A stretch of 14,779 nucleotides of DNA. It comes from Tannerellaceae bacterium (GTDB lineage: Bacteria > Bacteroidota > Bacteroidia > Bacteroidales > Tannerellaceae). The position numbers and the translations under genes were made by a program. Position 1 is the stretch's first letter; each line of letters begins with the position of its first letter. Below the pieces are notes generated by a model that worked only from the letters and a program-made list of their open reading frames with translations, was not told the DNA's origin and searched no databases. Where the stretch lies: NCBI GenBank assembly GCA_031279915.1, contig JAITHO010000223.1, positions 1 through 14,779 on the forward strand. The letters are read 5' to 3'. Below are positions 1 through 8,809 of the stretch, one piece after another.

Positions 1-35
1 CCCTTGATGTTTCGACAATGAAGCACAAGTTCTGA
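1..35 (+). CDS. 3' end of an unidentified upstream ORF (partial)
   Basis: The frame that starts at base 3 reads [10 protein letters not shown] and then stops with TGA at 33-35, six bases before the parE start codon. This close spacing fits the last codons of an upstream operon gene that runs off the left edge of the window. Only about ten codons are visible, so no product can be named, and chance openness cannot be excluded. Confidence 0.3.
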   Translation, partial: LDVSTMKHKF

Positions 36-40
36 GCAGG

Positions 41-1951
41 ATGCAGCCTCACGACATATTTTCGACGAACGCAGCTCCTCCCGACGACAGCCTCTGGACC
101 CCTGAGCCGGATGGCGACCCGTCTGCATACAGCGAAGAGAACATACAAACGCTCGACTGGCAGGAGCATATCCGCCGCCGTCCAGGCATGTATATCGGCA
201 AGCTGGGCGACGGGTCGCATGCGGAAGACGGGATATACATCCTTTTGAAGGAAGTGCTCGACAACTCCGTTGACGAGTACATGATGGGCCACGGCAAGCT
301 CATCGAGGTGAAGATTATCGACGGAGCTGTGCTGGTTCGCGACTACGGCCGTGGCATCCCGCTCGGAAAGGTGGTCGACGTATCGAGCAAGATGAACACG
401 GGAGGCAAGTTCGACAGCAAAGCTTTCAAGAAATCCGTAGGCCTGAACGGCGTTGGCATCAAAGCCGTGAACGCCTTGAGCAGCCACTTCCTCATCGAAA
501 GCCATCGCGAAGGCGAGAAGAAGCGGGTGGAATACAATCGCGCCGTTATCTCCGACGAGCAGCAGGTGGCTCCCTCCGACCAGCCCAACGGCACCCTCTC
601 ATGCTTCACTCCCGATCGCGAGATATTCCGCGACTATGAGTATAAAGACGAGCATATAGAGACGCTGCTCAAAAACTACGTATTCCTGAACGCCGGCCTT
701 ACTATATTATATAATGGAAAGAAGTTTTACTCGAAGAATGGGCTTGCCGACCTTCTGAACGAGAACATGACAACCGAGCCCCTGTATCCGCTTATCCACC
801 TCAAGGGCGATAACATCGAGATCGTGATAACGCACTGTAACCAATATGGTGAGGAGTATTACTCCTTTGTCAACGGACAGCATACAACGCAGGGCGGCAC
901 CCATCTCTCGGCCTTCAAGGAGCATATAGGGAAGGTGATAAAGGAGTATTATAACAAGAACTTTGAATACTCGGATATACGGGCAGGCGTTGTTGCGGCG
1001 ATAAGCATCAAGGTGGAGGAGCCCGTATTTGAAAGCCAGACAAAGACGCGCTTAGGGTCGAAGGATATGGAGCCCAAGGGGCCGGGCGTGAATAAGTACG
1101 TTGGCGATTTCATCAAGAAGGAGCTCGATAATTATCTCCACCGGCATGCCGACGTGTCGGAGGCCCTCCTCCGCAAGATCCTCGACTCCGAGAAGGAGCG
1201 CAAGGCCATCGCCGGAATCACCAAGCTCGCCCGCGAGCGCGCCAAGAAGGCCAACCTGCATAACAAGAAGCTGCGCGACTGCCGCGTCCACTTTAACGAC
1301 ACTAAGGGCACCCGCACCGACGAAACCTGCATCTTCATCACCGAAGGAGATTCGGCCAGCGGATCCATCACCAAGAGCCGCGACCCCAATCTGCAAGCCG
1401 TATTCAGTCTCAGAGGAAAGCCCCTGAACACTTACGGGATGACCAAGAAGATTGTGTACGAGAATGAAGAATTCAATCTCCTGCGGGCCGCCCTCAACAT
1501 CGAGGAAGGTCTGGACGGCTTACGGTATAACAAAGTGATAATCGCCACAGATGCCGACGTCGACGGGATGCACATCCGGCTATTGCTTATCACCTTCTTC
1601 CTGCAATTCTTCCCCGACCTCATCAAGGGCAATCACGTTTATATACTGCAAACTCCCCTCTTCCGCGTGCGCAACAAACAGAAGACCTGGTACTGTTACT
1701 CCGAAGAGGAACGCCTCGCCGCCCTCTCTGCCGCCGGACGCAACCCCGAGATCACCCGCTTCAAAGGCCTCGGAGAGATCTCCCCCGACGAAATCAAACG
1801 CTTCATCGGCAAAGATATTCGCCTCGACCAGGTGACTATGCGCAAAGAAGATTTGGTGAAAGAGATGCTGGAGTTTTACATGGGCAAGAACACCATGGAG
1901 CGGCAAGTGTTCATCATCGACAACCTCGTTGTGGAAGAAGATATAGCTTAG
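41..1951 (+). CDS. parE: DNA topoisomerase IV subunit B (ParE/GyrB-type ATPase)
   Basis: This is the ATPase subunit of a type IIA topoisomerase, which with ParC unlinks daughter chromosomes. The GHKL ATPase domain comes first: Glu71 and Asn75 in [13 protein letters not shown], the DYGRGIP loop at 101-107 and the glycine loop GLNGVGIKA at 134-142. A transducer domain follows, with a [12 protein letters not shown] loop near 335-342. The Toprim domain then carries EGDSASG at 435-441 and the acidic triad DADVDG at 504-509, and FKGLGE lies at 574-579. At 636 residues it has the short ParE architecture of Bacteroidota. The start is well fixed: a stop lies in frame at 5-7, and there is no ATG, GTG or TTG between codon 1 and Met50, which is inside the conserved RPGMYIGK motif. 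The first 29 residues are therefore an acidic, proline-containing extension before the conserved domain. coaD follows after 7 bases. Confidence 0.97.
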   Translation: MQPHDIFSTNAAPPDDSLWTPEPDGDPSAYSEENIQTLDWQEHIRRRPGMYIGKLGDGSHAEDGIYILLKEVLDNSVDEYMMGHGKLIEVKIIDGAVLVRDYGRGIPLGKVVDVSSKMNTGGKFDSKAFKKSVGLNGVGIKAVNALSSHFLIESHREGEKKRVEYNRAVISDEQQVAPSDQPNGTLSCFTPDREIFRDYEYKDEHIETLLKNYVFLNAGLTILYNGKKFYSKNGLADLLNENMTTEPLYPLIHLKGDNIEIVITHCNQYGEEYYSFVNGQHTTQGGTHLSAFKEHIGKVIKEYYNKNFEYSDIRAGVVAAISIKVEEPVFESQTKTRLGSKDMEPKGPGVNKYVGDFIKKELDNYLHRHADVSEALLRKILDSEKERKAIAGITKLARERAKKANLHNKKLRDCRVHFNDTKGTRTDETCIFITEGDSASGSITKSRDPNLQAVFSLRGKPLNTYGMTKKIVYENEEFNLLRAALNIEEGLDGLRYNKVIIATDADVDGMHIRLLLITFFLQFFPDLIKGNHVYILQTPLFRVRNKQKTWYCYSEEERLAALSAAGRNPEITRFKGLGEISPDEIKRFIGKDIRLDQVTMRKEDLVKEMLEFYMGKNTMERQVFIIDNLVVEEDIA

Positions 1952-1958
1952 ATATTGA

Positions 1959-2417
1959 ATGAAACGAACGGCGCTCTTCCCAGGTACATTCGATCCATTC
2001 ACCGTTGGACATCAATCTCTCGTAGATCGCGGCCTGAAGCTGGTTGACGAAATCATAATCGCCATAGGCATCAACGAAGGCAAACAATCGTACTTCCCGT
2101 TGGAGGAGCGCTTGGCAGCCGTTCAACGACTATATGCCGACGACCCTCGCATCCGCGCAGAAGTGTACGACACGCTTACGATCGACTTCGCCGAGAAAAG
2201 CGGAGCCAGATTCATACTTCGAGGCATCCGCACCGTGAACGACTTTGAGTACGAGAAAAGCATGGCCGACGTTAATCGGGCGTTGTCGGGCATAGAAACC
2301 TTTATACTCTTCACCGAGCCGCGGCTCACCCACGTAAGCTCCACCATCGTTCGCGATTTGCTACGCTACGGCAAAGACGTATCCGCCTTTGTTCCGGCAC
2401 AGATACTTAATAAATAA
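1959..2417 (+). CDS. coaD: Phosphopantetheine adenylyltransferase
   Basis: CoaD catalyses the penultimate step of coenzyme A synthesis, transferring AMP from ATP to 4'-phosphopantetheine to give dephospho-CoA in the cytoplasm. The 152-residue length is normal for the family. The nucleotidyltransferase signature is visible at the N terminus as [11 protein letters not shown] (residues 8-18), with His18 the catalytic histidine of the (T/H)xGH motif. Further in are the [12 protein letters not shown] segment (substrate and ATP contacts) and VSSTIVRDL, the family's SSTxVR motif. It starts 7 bases after parE and ends 9 bases before the peptidase gene, so the three genes are almost certainly one transcript. 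No internal start is needed, because the motif begins only a few residues after Met1. Confidence 0.97.
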   Translation: MKRTALFPGTFDPFTVGHQSLVDRGLKLVDEIIIAIGINEGKQSYFPLEERLAAVQRLYADDPRIRAEVYDTLTIDFAEKSGARFILRGIRTVNDFEYEKSMADVNRALSGIETFILFTEPRLTHVSSTIVRDLLRYGKDVSAFVPAQILNK

Positions 2418-2426
2418 CAAGCTACA

Positions 2427-4037
2427 ATGAAACAAATCTTATTATCGCTCACGGCCCTCATCGCCATCTTTCAAGCTAACGCACAGGAATCGCTGCAGCA
2501 AAGCATAGCCAACGAACAGCGCAAGCTCGGCATGGCCCTCTATGCCGCCGCAGCCTTCTACGTTGATTCAACCAGTGTCAACAAGCTCAGCGAAGATGCA
2601 ATCATCGGCATGCTAAGCAAGCTCGATCCGCACTCCTCCTATTCCGATCCCGAAGAAACCCGCGAGCTGAACGAGCCCCTGCAAGGCAACTTCGACGGCG
2701 TCGGAATACAGTTCAACATCCTAAACGATACCGTATACATCGTGCAGGTCATCAGCGGAGGGCCATCCGAGAAAGTCGGCATACAAGCCGGCGACCGCAT
2801 CATCCTCATCAACGATACCCTTGTGGCCGGAATCAAATTCAAGAACACCGACGTTCAGAAACGGCTGCGCGGCCCGCGCGGAACCATCGTCAGAGTATCA
2901 ATTAAGCGACGCAACATCCCCGGCCTCCTCGAATACACCATCACCCGCGGAGCAATCCCCGTTTACAGCATCGACGCATCATACATGGTTGACGAACAAA
3001 CCGGATACATACGCCTTAGCCGCTTCGCAGCCCAGTCGGCCAACGAATTTCGATCCGCCTTCGCCAAGCTAAAAAGCCAAGGACTTAAGAAGCTCATCCT
3101 CGATCTGCAAAACAACGGCGGCGGATACATGAACATAGCCGTCGACATCGTTAACGAGTTCCTCTCCGCAAACAAGCTCATAGTTTATTCCGAAGGAAAT
3201 CACCAGCCGCGCCAGGACGATCATTCCACCTCCGGAGGGCTATTCGAAACCGGCCCCCTCGTCATAATGGTCGACGAAGCATCAGCATCCGCCAGCGAAA
3301 TACTCGCCGGAGCTCTGCAAGACTGGGACAGGGCAGTCATTCTCGGACGGCGAACCTTCGGCAAAGGAGTAGTGCAGAAACCCTTCGTCCTGCCCGACGG
3401 CTCCATGATACGCCTCACCGTTTCGCGATACTACACTCCCAGCGGACGAAGCATACAAAAGCCTTACGAAAATGGGAACAACGAACAATACCGCCACGAA
3501 CTCATCGACCGATACAATCGCGGCGAACTGATGAGCGCCGACAGCATACACTTCCCCGATTCCCTGAAATTCCAAACGCTAACCGCCCACCGAACCGTTT
3601 ACGGCGGCGGAGGAATCATGCCCGACGTGTTCATCCCAGTCGACACCACCCTTTTTTCCGACTATCACCGTAAGCTCGTTGCCAACGGACTGGTAAATCG
3701 CCTGGCCATGACATACGCCGACGCCAATCGCGACCATCTCAAGCTATTCCACCCCGATATCGCAAGCTTCAAGAGCTTCTTCAATGTCCCCGCCACGCTC
3801 CTCGACGACCTCATCGCCCAGGCCGAAGCCGATAAAATTCCCCTCGACAGCGCCCAATACAACCGTTCGCTGCCCCTGATCACACTCCAAATCAAAGCCC
3901 TCATCGCCCGCGACCTCTTCGACATCAGCGAATACTTCGAAATCATCAACGAGGCCAACGAAAGCTACAAAGCCGCCGTGGCCCTCATCAACGACGAGCA
4001 ACGATACCACAACATGCTCGCCCAGCGAAGGAAATAA
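2427..4037 (+). CDS. Secreted S41-family C-terminal processing peptidase (PDZ protease)
   Basis: This is a serine protease of the tail-specific/CtpA type, which trims C termini of exported proteins. The first 20 residues form a signal peptide with likely cleavage at ANA-QE, so it should act in the periplasm. An N-terminal helical region is followed by a PDZ domain at about 85-160, then the S41 catalytic core. The Ser-Lys dyad is expected at Ser288 in EASASASEI and Lys313 in FGKGVVQ. The 25-residue spacing matches the known CtpA arrangement, and Gln317 lies four residues after the lysine. A C-terminal helical region (about 410-536) follows the core. All catalytic residues are present, so it should be active. 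It is the last gene of the parE-coaD operon and is followed by a terminator hairpin 19-56 bases after the stop. Natural substrates cannot be predicted. Confidence 0.95.
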   Translation: MKQILLSLTALIAIFQANAQESLQQSIANEQRKLGMALYAAAAFYVDSTSVNKLSEDAIIGMLSKLDPHSSYSDPEETRELNEPLQGNFDGVGIQFNILNDTVYIVQVISGGPSEKVGIQAGDRIILINDTLVAGIKFKNTDVQKRLRGPRGTIVRVSIKRRNIPGLLEYTITRGAIPVYSIDASYMVDEQTGYIRLSRFAAQSANEFRSAFAKLKSQGLKKLILDLQNNGGGYMNIAVDIVNEFLSANKLIVYSEGNHQPRQDDHSTSGGLFETGPLVIMVDEASASASEILAGALQDWDRAVILGRRTFGKGVVQKPFVLPDGSMIRLTVSRYYTPSGRSIQKPYENGNNEQYRHELIDRYNRGELMSADSIHFPDSLKFQTLTAHRTVYGGGGIMPDVFIPVDTTLFSDYHRKLVANGLVNRLAMTYADANRDHLKLFHPDIASFKSFFNVPATLLDDLIAQAEADKIPLDSAQYNRSLPLITLQIKALIARDLFDISEYFEIINEANESYKAAVALINDEQRYHNMLAQRRK

Positions 4038-4055
4038 ATAGGGATACAGCCAAAA

Positions 4056-4093
4056 AAGAAGAGGATGCGTTAACTGAAACACATCCTCTTTTT
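4056..4093. terminator. Bidirectional intrinsic terminator
   Basis: AAGAGGATG (4059-4067) and CATCCTCTT (4082-4090) form a perfect 9-bp stem. After one mismatch, three further pairs extend inwards. An A-run precedes the left arm and a T-run follows the right arm, so the hairpin can end transcription on either strand. On the plus strand it closes the parE-coaD-peptidase operon. On the minus strand it would end any transcript from the promoter at 4304-4334. Confidence 0.85.
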
Positions 4094-4298
4094 GTATGAA
4101 AAAGCCGCATCGTAGATAATGATAAACTCCGTAAAACAGGATTTGAGAGCCTTAGCGCCTTTGTAATCCGCTGTGTCGTACCATCCGGAGATGATTGCGG
4201 CCCGCCATCAACGCTAATAGCGATGTCTCGGAATTTTGATAAAACTTTGATGAGTTTTCCAATCGATCGATGCGGCTATGCTCTTCAACGTTTTATAT
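4059..4298 (-). ncRNA. Candidate structured small RNA between promoter and terminator
   Basis: A minus-strand promoter at 4304-4334 faces the bidirectional terminator, which defines a putative transcript of about 240 nt. Within it a perfect 10-bp inverted repeat (AGCCGCATCG at 4103-4112, CGATGCGGCT at 4268-4277) would close a 175-nt structure. Further nested complementary pairs lie inside in the right order: AAACTC with GAGTTT, GAGA with TCTC, and TTAGCG with CGCTAA. That is a rod-like layout. Its length and shape recall 6S RNA, but I cannot establish family membership by eye. Frames on both strands are open for 50-70 codons but lack a sensible start codon, so I do not call a protein here. 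An alternative is a multicopy intergenic repeat. The end points are inferred from the promoter and hairpin positions. Confidence 0.38.
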
Positions 4299-4303
4299 GC
4301 AGG

Positions 4304-4334
4304 CAAAAGTAAATATATATTTATAATTACCAAA
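4304..4334 (-). promoter_or_regulatory. Bacteroidota-type promoter reading leftwards
   Basis: On the minus strand TTTG (complement of 4331-4334) is followed after 19 nt by TACTTTTG (complement of 4304-4311). This matches the Bacteroidota consensus TTTG, 19-21 nt, TAnnTTTG. No protein gene starts downstream. Transcription would run into the terminator at 4090-4059, which is the basis for the candidate RNA. Confidence 0.55.
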
Positions 4335-4456
4335 TATCCACGTCCCAAATTTCAGGGCAACGAATTTTAATGTACAACCAGCGCATTTTCGTTGTGGATG
4401 AAGGATAATGAGTGATGAAATGCCTCATTCCTCCTGCGGCAATGCTTTGCACCGTT

Positions 4457-4820
4457 GCGAATGGCTGCCGAAAAATGATTTGCCCAAACGCACCGTTGCG
4501 AAAGCTTGCGAAAAATTGATTCATCAAAAAGCTTTAATGCGAAAGCTTGCGAAAATTTGATTCATTAAAAAGTGTCATAAAGAAAGCTTGCGAAAATTTG
4601 ATTCATTAAAAAGTGTCATGACGAAAGCTTGCGAAAAATTGGTTCGTTAAAAAGTGTCATAAAGAAAGCTTGCGAAAAATTGATTCATTAAAAAGCTATA
4701 ATGCGAAAGCTTGCGAAAAATTAGTTCATTGAAAAGCTATAATGCGAAGGTTTGCGAAAAAAATGGTTCATTGAAAGGCTTTTATGCAAAAGGCTGCCGG
4801 AAGTTGATTTGGCCATTCGT
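4457..4820. repeat. 41-bp tandem repeat array (about 8-9 units)
   Basis: A unit that begins GCGAAAGCTTGCG and continues with an A-rich segment and a TTCATTAAAAAG-like element repeats with an exact 41-base period. The GAAAGC anchor starts at 4500, 4541, 4582, 4623, 4664 and 4705, with a diverged copy (GAAGGT) at 4746. More diverged copies flank the array at 4459 and about 4788. GCGAAA occurs twice per unit, ten bases apart. Because 41 is not a multiple of three, a reading frame cannot run through it as a protein repeat, so this is a non-coding minisatellite. There are no unique spacers, so it is not a CRISPR array. Confidence 0.9.
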
Positions 4821-5354
4821 AAGGCTGGGATGGGCTAATGCATTTTTATTTGCAGCGTATTATTTGCTGAAAAGCTTCATTTTTTTCGGTTTTATTTGAT
4901 GAAACGGGTTAAGTGGGCGAACAAACAGCGTTCAAGGCGGCTCATCGCTCCGTTTTTCAATTTGCTTTGCATGCATGGCGGCATAGCCTGCGGATGCTTC
5001 CTACCGTTTTTATTTGTGGCAAGGATCTCTGGAGATATGCTCCGAAAGCGTGGGAGCTGCCTCCGAAGCGCTTGTGCAAGCCTCAAAGACTTCGGTGATA
5101 TGAGCGAATTGTTAAATCATTAAGCCTTTAAACGAGATGGGAAAAATAAGATTTGCGGATATGTTTTCGCAAGAAGGGGCGAGGAATTTTATTAAGGAAA
5201 ATGCGAGCAGGCTTTACGCCAAGCTCTGAAGCCGGATAATTTGCTCTGGACTTTTGCATCTCATGATATTTTAGCGCAGATAGGCTTTGGAAGAAATTTT
5301 ATTGGGTTCAGCTTCAATTTCGGATGATTTTGCCAGGTTTATAGGCCGTATCGC
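4821..5354. other. Intergenic region without a convincing gene
   Basis: About 530 bases lie between the 41-bp array and the prolyl oligopeptidase promoter. Short open frames exist, for example 75 codons from 4896 and a 30-codon frame at 5137-5229 (begins MGKIRFADMF). None has a recognisable domain, a good upstream promoter or coding-like continuity. I see no tRNA, no inverted repeat of note and no insertion sequence end. Confidence 0.5.
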
Positions 5355-5386
5355 TTTGCTTGCGAGAATCATTTCGTGTACATTTG
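5355..5386 (+). promoter_or_regulatory. Promoter of the prolyl oligopeptidase-rarA operon
   Basis: TTTG at 5355-5358 and TACATTTG at 5379-5386 are separated by 20 nt, matching the Bacteroidota promoter consensus. Transcription should start near 5392, leaving a leader of about 35 nt before the ATG at 5427. This placement rules out the longer frame that begins with GTG at 5376, which lies upstream of the expected transcript start. Confidence 0.7.
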
Positions 5387-5426
5387 CCGGAACAACGAAC
5401 TATTTATTTTTAATTATTTTAGTAAT

Positions 5427-7544
5427 ATGAAAACGAAATTACTTATTCTACTTACCGGCATGTTAATGATGAACGCTTGCAATACAGGGACGCTAACAAC
5501 GTATCCTGCGACAGAGAAAGAAGCTACTGTTGATACTTATTTTGGGACGCAGGTTCCGGATCCATATCGTTGGCTCGAAAATGACACATCGCAGGCTACT
5601 GCCGCCTGGGTTGAGGCCGAAAATAAGGTGACAGACGCTTATCTTGAGAAAATTCCTTTCCGTGCGCAGCTTCACGACAGGCTTACGGAACTTATCAATT
5701 ATGAGCGCATCGGCTCGCCATCAAAGAAAAACGGCAAGTATTATTACTCCCGCAATTCCGGTCTGCAGAACCAAAGCGTGCTCTACGTAAAAGATAGTCT
5801 GAACGGAGAAGCGCGCGTGTTGCTCGATCCGAACACGCTATCAGATGATGGCACGGTGGCTCTCGTAGGCACCTCATTCTCCAACGACGGGAAATATATG
5901 GCTTATATTATTTCGCGTAGCGGGTCGGATTGGCGCGAGATATTTGTAATGGATCTGAATACAGGCGCCGTGCTCAACGATCATATCCAATGGGCAAAGT
6001 TTTCAGGCGCATCCTGGAAGGGCGACGGCTTTTATTACAGCGCATACGATGTTCCGGAAGCCGGCAAAGAGTTTTCGAACGTGAACGAAGGTCACAAGAT
6101 TTATTACCACCGCCTGGGCGATGCTCAAGCAAACGACCGCCTCGACTACCAAAATCCCTCCGAGCCCAAGCGCTTTTACTCGGCTTACGTTAGCGACGAC
6201 GAGCGTTTGCAGTTTATCTACGAATCAGGAGCCGGTAGCGGCAATAATCTCTTCCTCCGCCTCCTCGACAAGGATAACGCCAAGGTGATTGCTCTCACAA
6301 CCGACATGGAATACGAGTACAATCCCATCGAAGCTCTTGGCAATACCATTTACATCCTTACCAACTATAAGGCTCCCAAGTACCGGATTATGACAGCCGA
6401 TGTCAATGCTCCGGAGCTCGAACATTGGAAGGAACTTGTTCCCGAAGGCGCATCAACGCTGAGCAATGCGCGCATGATCGGAGGCTATTTGGTGCTGACC
6501 TATATGCAAGACGCCTCGGAACATGCTTTTGTATATTCGCTCAACGGACAGGCATTGCACGAAGTTAAGCTGCCAACGCTTGGCTCCGTTAGCTTTAGCG
6601 GCGAGAAGGATGATAAGGAAACTTTTTACACTTTTACATCTTTCACTTATCCCGCCACCATCTTCAAATATGATTTGGAAACAAACGAATCGCAACTCTT
6701 CCTCGCTCCCAAAGTTGCCTTCACACCTGAAGATTATGTAACCGAGCAGGTATTTTACACAAGCAAAGACGGCGCTCGCATCCCAATGTTCCTTACGCAT
6801 AAAAAGGACTTACAGAAAAACGGCTCCACCCCCACGCTGCTCTATGGATATGGCGGCTTCAACATCAGCATGACCCCCTCCTTCTCAATCGCAAGATTGC
6901 TGCTGCTTGAGAATGGCGGCATATACGCTCAGGCAATTCTGCGCGGAGGCGGCGAGTATGGCGAAGAATGGCATCAGGCCGGAACCAAGCTGCACAAGCA
7001 AAACGTATTCGACGATTGCATAGCCGCAGCCGAATATCTTATCGCCGAAAAATATACCTCAAACGACAAGCTTGCTGTTAATGGAGGCTCTAACGGAGGA
7101 CTGCTTGTCGGAGCCGTTGTCAATCAGCGTCCCGATTTATTCAAAGTAGCCATACCCCAGGTTGGAGTGATGGACATGCTACGTTATCACACCTTCACCA
7201 TCGGATGGAATTGGGCGAGCGACTATGGAACCAGCGCCGATAACGATGAAATGTTCAAGTATCTCTATGCATATTCCCCGTTGCACAACATTCGCAACGA
7301 CGGCACAGCATACCCCGCTATCCTCGTAACAACCGCTGATCATGACGACAGAGTGGTGCCGGCACATTCCTTCAAATACGCCGCAACGCTTCAGGCGTCA
7401 AACACAGGCGCCGCTCCAAAACTCATTCGCATTGAAACCAAAGCCGGGCACGGTTCAGGCAAACCCATAGCCAAAGTGATAGACGAAACGACCGACATCT
7501 ATTCATTTATGTTTTATAATCTAAACCTAAGCCCCGCAAAATGA
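5427..7544 (+). CDS. Prolyl oligopeptidase (S9A), probable lipoprotein
   Basis: This is a serine peptidase that cleaves short proline-containing peptides after proline. The 705-residue product has a hydrophobic N terminus ending at Cys18 (LMMNAC), which resembles a lipoprotein signal, although Met at -3 makes the lipobox imperfect. Without lipidation it would still be exported. The family N terminus appears at about 34-55 (DTYFG...DPYRWLEND), a seven-bladed propeller region spans roughly 75-430, and the alpha/beta hydrolase domain covers the C terminus. The catalytic triad is Ser555 in GGSNGG, Asp641 in DHDDRVVP and His675 in AGHGSG. All three positions fall close to those of the mammalian enzyme (554, 641, 680). 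ATG 5427 is chosen because a good promoter ends at 5386, after the alternative GTG start. The stop overlaps rarA as ATGA, which suggests translational coupling. Confidence 0.94.
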   Translation: MKTKLLILLTGMLMMNACNTGTLTTYPATEKEATVDTYFGTQVPDPYRWLENDTSQATAAWVEAENKVTDAYLEKIPFRAQLHDRLTELINYERIGSPSKKNGKYYYSRNSGLQNQSVLYVKDSLNGEARVLLDPNTLSDDGTVALVGTSFSNDGKYMAYIISRSGSDWREIFVMDLNTGAVLNDHIQWAKFSGASWKGDGFYYSAYDVPEAGKEFSNVNEGHKIYYHRLGDAQANDRLDYQNPSEPKRFYSAYVSDDERLQFIYESGAGSGNNLFLRLLDKDNAKVIALTTDMEYEYNPIEALGNTIYILTNYKAPKYRIMTADVNAPELEHWKELVPEGASTLSNARMIGGYLVLTYMQDASEHAFVYSLNGQALHEVKLPTLGSVSFSGEKDDKETFYTFTSFTYPATIFKYDLETNESQLFLAPKVAFTPEDYVTEQVFYTSKDGARIPMFLTHKKDLQKNGSTPTLLYGYGGFNISMTPSFSIARLLLLENGGIYAQAILRGGGEYGEEWHQAGTKLHKQNVFDDCIAAAEYLIAEKYTSNDKLAVNGGSNGGLLVGAVVNQRPDLFKVAIPQVGVMDMLRYHTFTIGWNWASDYGTSADNDEMFKYLYAYSPLHNIRNDGTAYPAILVTTADHDDRVVPAHSFKYAATLQASNTGAAPKLIRIETKAGHGSGKPIAKVIDETTDIYSFMFYNLNLSPAK

Positions 7545-8809
7545 TTCGTCCTCTGGCGGAAAGGATGCGACCAGGTTCTCTGGACGAATATATAGGACAG
7601 AAACACCTGGTTGGACAAGGCGCCGTCCTGCGCAAAATGATTGAAGCAGGACGGCTGCCCTCCTTTATCCTGTGGGGCCCGCCCGGAGTAGGAAAAACAA
7701 CCCTAGCCCAAATAGTCGCCGCACGCTTAGACGCTCCGTTCTACACGCTTAGCGCTGTCAGTTCGGGCGTCAAAGACGTGCGCGAAGCCATCGACAAAGC
7801 CAATAGCAACCGATTCTTCAACGCCGTTTCGCCCATCCTTTTCATCGACGAAATACATCGCTTCAGCAAGTCGCAGCAAGATTCCTTGCTCGGCGCAGTC
7901 GAAACCGGAGTTATCACCCTCATTGGAGCCACAACCGAGAATCCATCCTTCGAAGTCATCCGTCCTTTGCTATCTCGCTGTCAGGTTTACGTTCTAAAGT
8001 CGCTCGATGAAGCCGACCTGCTTCAGCTCCTCAATCGAGCCATCACAACCGATCCGATCCTCATAACCAAACAAATCGTTCTCAAAGAAACAGACGCTAT
8101 CCTACGGTATTCCGGTGGCGACGCCCGCAAACTGCTCAACATCCTCGAACTTGTCGTCGGAGCCGATGAAAGCAATTACGTCGAAATCACAGACCAAAAA
8201 GTTGTCGAACGCCTGCAAGAAAATCCTGCCGCTTATGACAAAGGCGGAGAAATCCATTACGACATCATCTCAGCTTTCATAAAATCAGTGCGCGGAAGCG
8301 ATCCCGACGCCGCTATATATTGGCTCGCACGCATGATTGCAGGTGGCGAAGATCCCGAATTTATCGCCAGGCGACTGTTAATCCTTGCCGCCGAAGACAT
8401 AGGACTTGCCAATCCGAACGCCCTCTTACTGGCCAACGCCTGTTTCGACGCCTTAAGAAAAATTGGATGGCCTGAAGGACGCCTAATACTTGCAGAAACA
8501 ACAATATACCTTGCCGCAAGCCCCAAAAGCAATTCCGCCTATCTCGCCATCGCCACCGCCTCCTCAGTAGTCGAACAAACCGGAAATCTCCCCGTTCCGC
8601 TACACCTCCGAAACGCCCCAACCAAGCTCATGAAAGAACTCGACTACGGAAAAAACTACAAATACGCCCACGACTATGAAAACAACTTCGTTCACCAAGA
8701 ATTTCTCCCTCCAGAATTGCTTACCACCCGCATCTGGCATGGGCAAAACAACTCTGCCGAACAAAAACTCGTAGACTATATCAAGCGGCTTTGGGGTGGA
8801 CGCTATTAA
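7541..8809 (+). CDS. rarA: Replication-associated recombination protein A (AAA+ ATPase)
   Basis: RarA (MgsA, homologue of eukaryotic WRNIP1) acts at stalled replication forks together with SSB in the cytoplasm. The 422-residue protein shows the clamp-loader-like AAA+ core: Walker A GPPGVGKT at 46-53, Walker B ILFIDEIHRF at 99-108, sensor 1 GATTENP at 129-135 and the arginine-finger region RPLLSRCQ at 141-148. The C-terminal half has the family's oligomerisation region, including KSVRGSDPDAAIYWLARM and the RRLLILAAEDIGLANP segment. The N terminus PLAERMRPGSLDEYIGQ is typical and fixes the start at Met1. Its ATG overlaps the peptidase stop by four bases, so it is probably expressed from the promoter at 5355. 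It converges on the receptor gene with only 39 bases between, and no clear terminator hairpin is visible there. Confidence 0.96.
   Translation: MIRPLAERMRPGSLDEYIGQKHLVGQGAVLRKMIEAGRLPSFILWGPPGVGKTTLAQIVAARLDAPFYTLSAVSSGVKDVREAIDKANSNRFFNAVSPILFIDEIHRFSKSQQDSLLGAVETGVITLIGATTENPSFEVIRPLLSRCQVYVLKSLDEADLLQLLNRAITTDPILITKQIVLKETDAILRYSGGDARKLLNILELVVGADESNYVEITDQKVVERLQENPAAYDKGGEIHYDIISAFIKSVRGSDPDAAIYWLARMIAGGEDPEFIARRLLILAAEDIGLANPNALLLANACFDALRKIGWPEGRLILAETTIYLAASPKSNSAYLAIATASSVVEQTGNLPVPLHLRNAPTKLMKELDYGKNYKYAHDYENNFVHQEFLPPELLTTRIWHGQNNSAEQKLVDYIKRLWGGRY

Noticed and set aside
1052..1396. Long antisense frames inside parE and other housekeeping genes
   Set aside because: They are shadows of G/C-rich codon use in the true frame; no motifs and no independent promoters.
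3744..4082. 112-codon minus-strand frame across the end of the S41 peptidase gene
   Set aside because: It is antisense to a gene with intact catalytic motifs and starts within the terminator region.
4099..4311. Open frame of about 70 codons on the plus strand and one of about 55 codons on the minus strand in the candidate RNA block
   Set aside because: Neither has a plausible start codon at its 5' end, and several frames are open at once. The promoter, terminator and inverted repeat fit an RNA or a repeat better.
4457..4820. CRISPR array
   Set aside because: The whole 41-base unit repeats; there are no unique spacers and no cas genes in the window.
4711..4899. 62-codon plus-strand frame starting inside the 41-bp array
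   Set aside because: It begins in the non-coding tandem repeat, has no promoter or domain, and the array period is not a multiple of three.
4896..5123. 75-codon plus-strand frame
   Set aside because: No recognisable domain, cysteine-rich irregular composition and competing frames on both strands; chance openness is the simpler explanation.
5376..5426. Longer N terminus for the prolyl oligopeptidase from GTG 5376
   Set aside because: The promoter at 5355-5386 would start transcription downstream of this codon, and the lipoprotein-like signal begins at ATG 5427.
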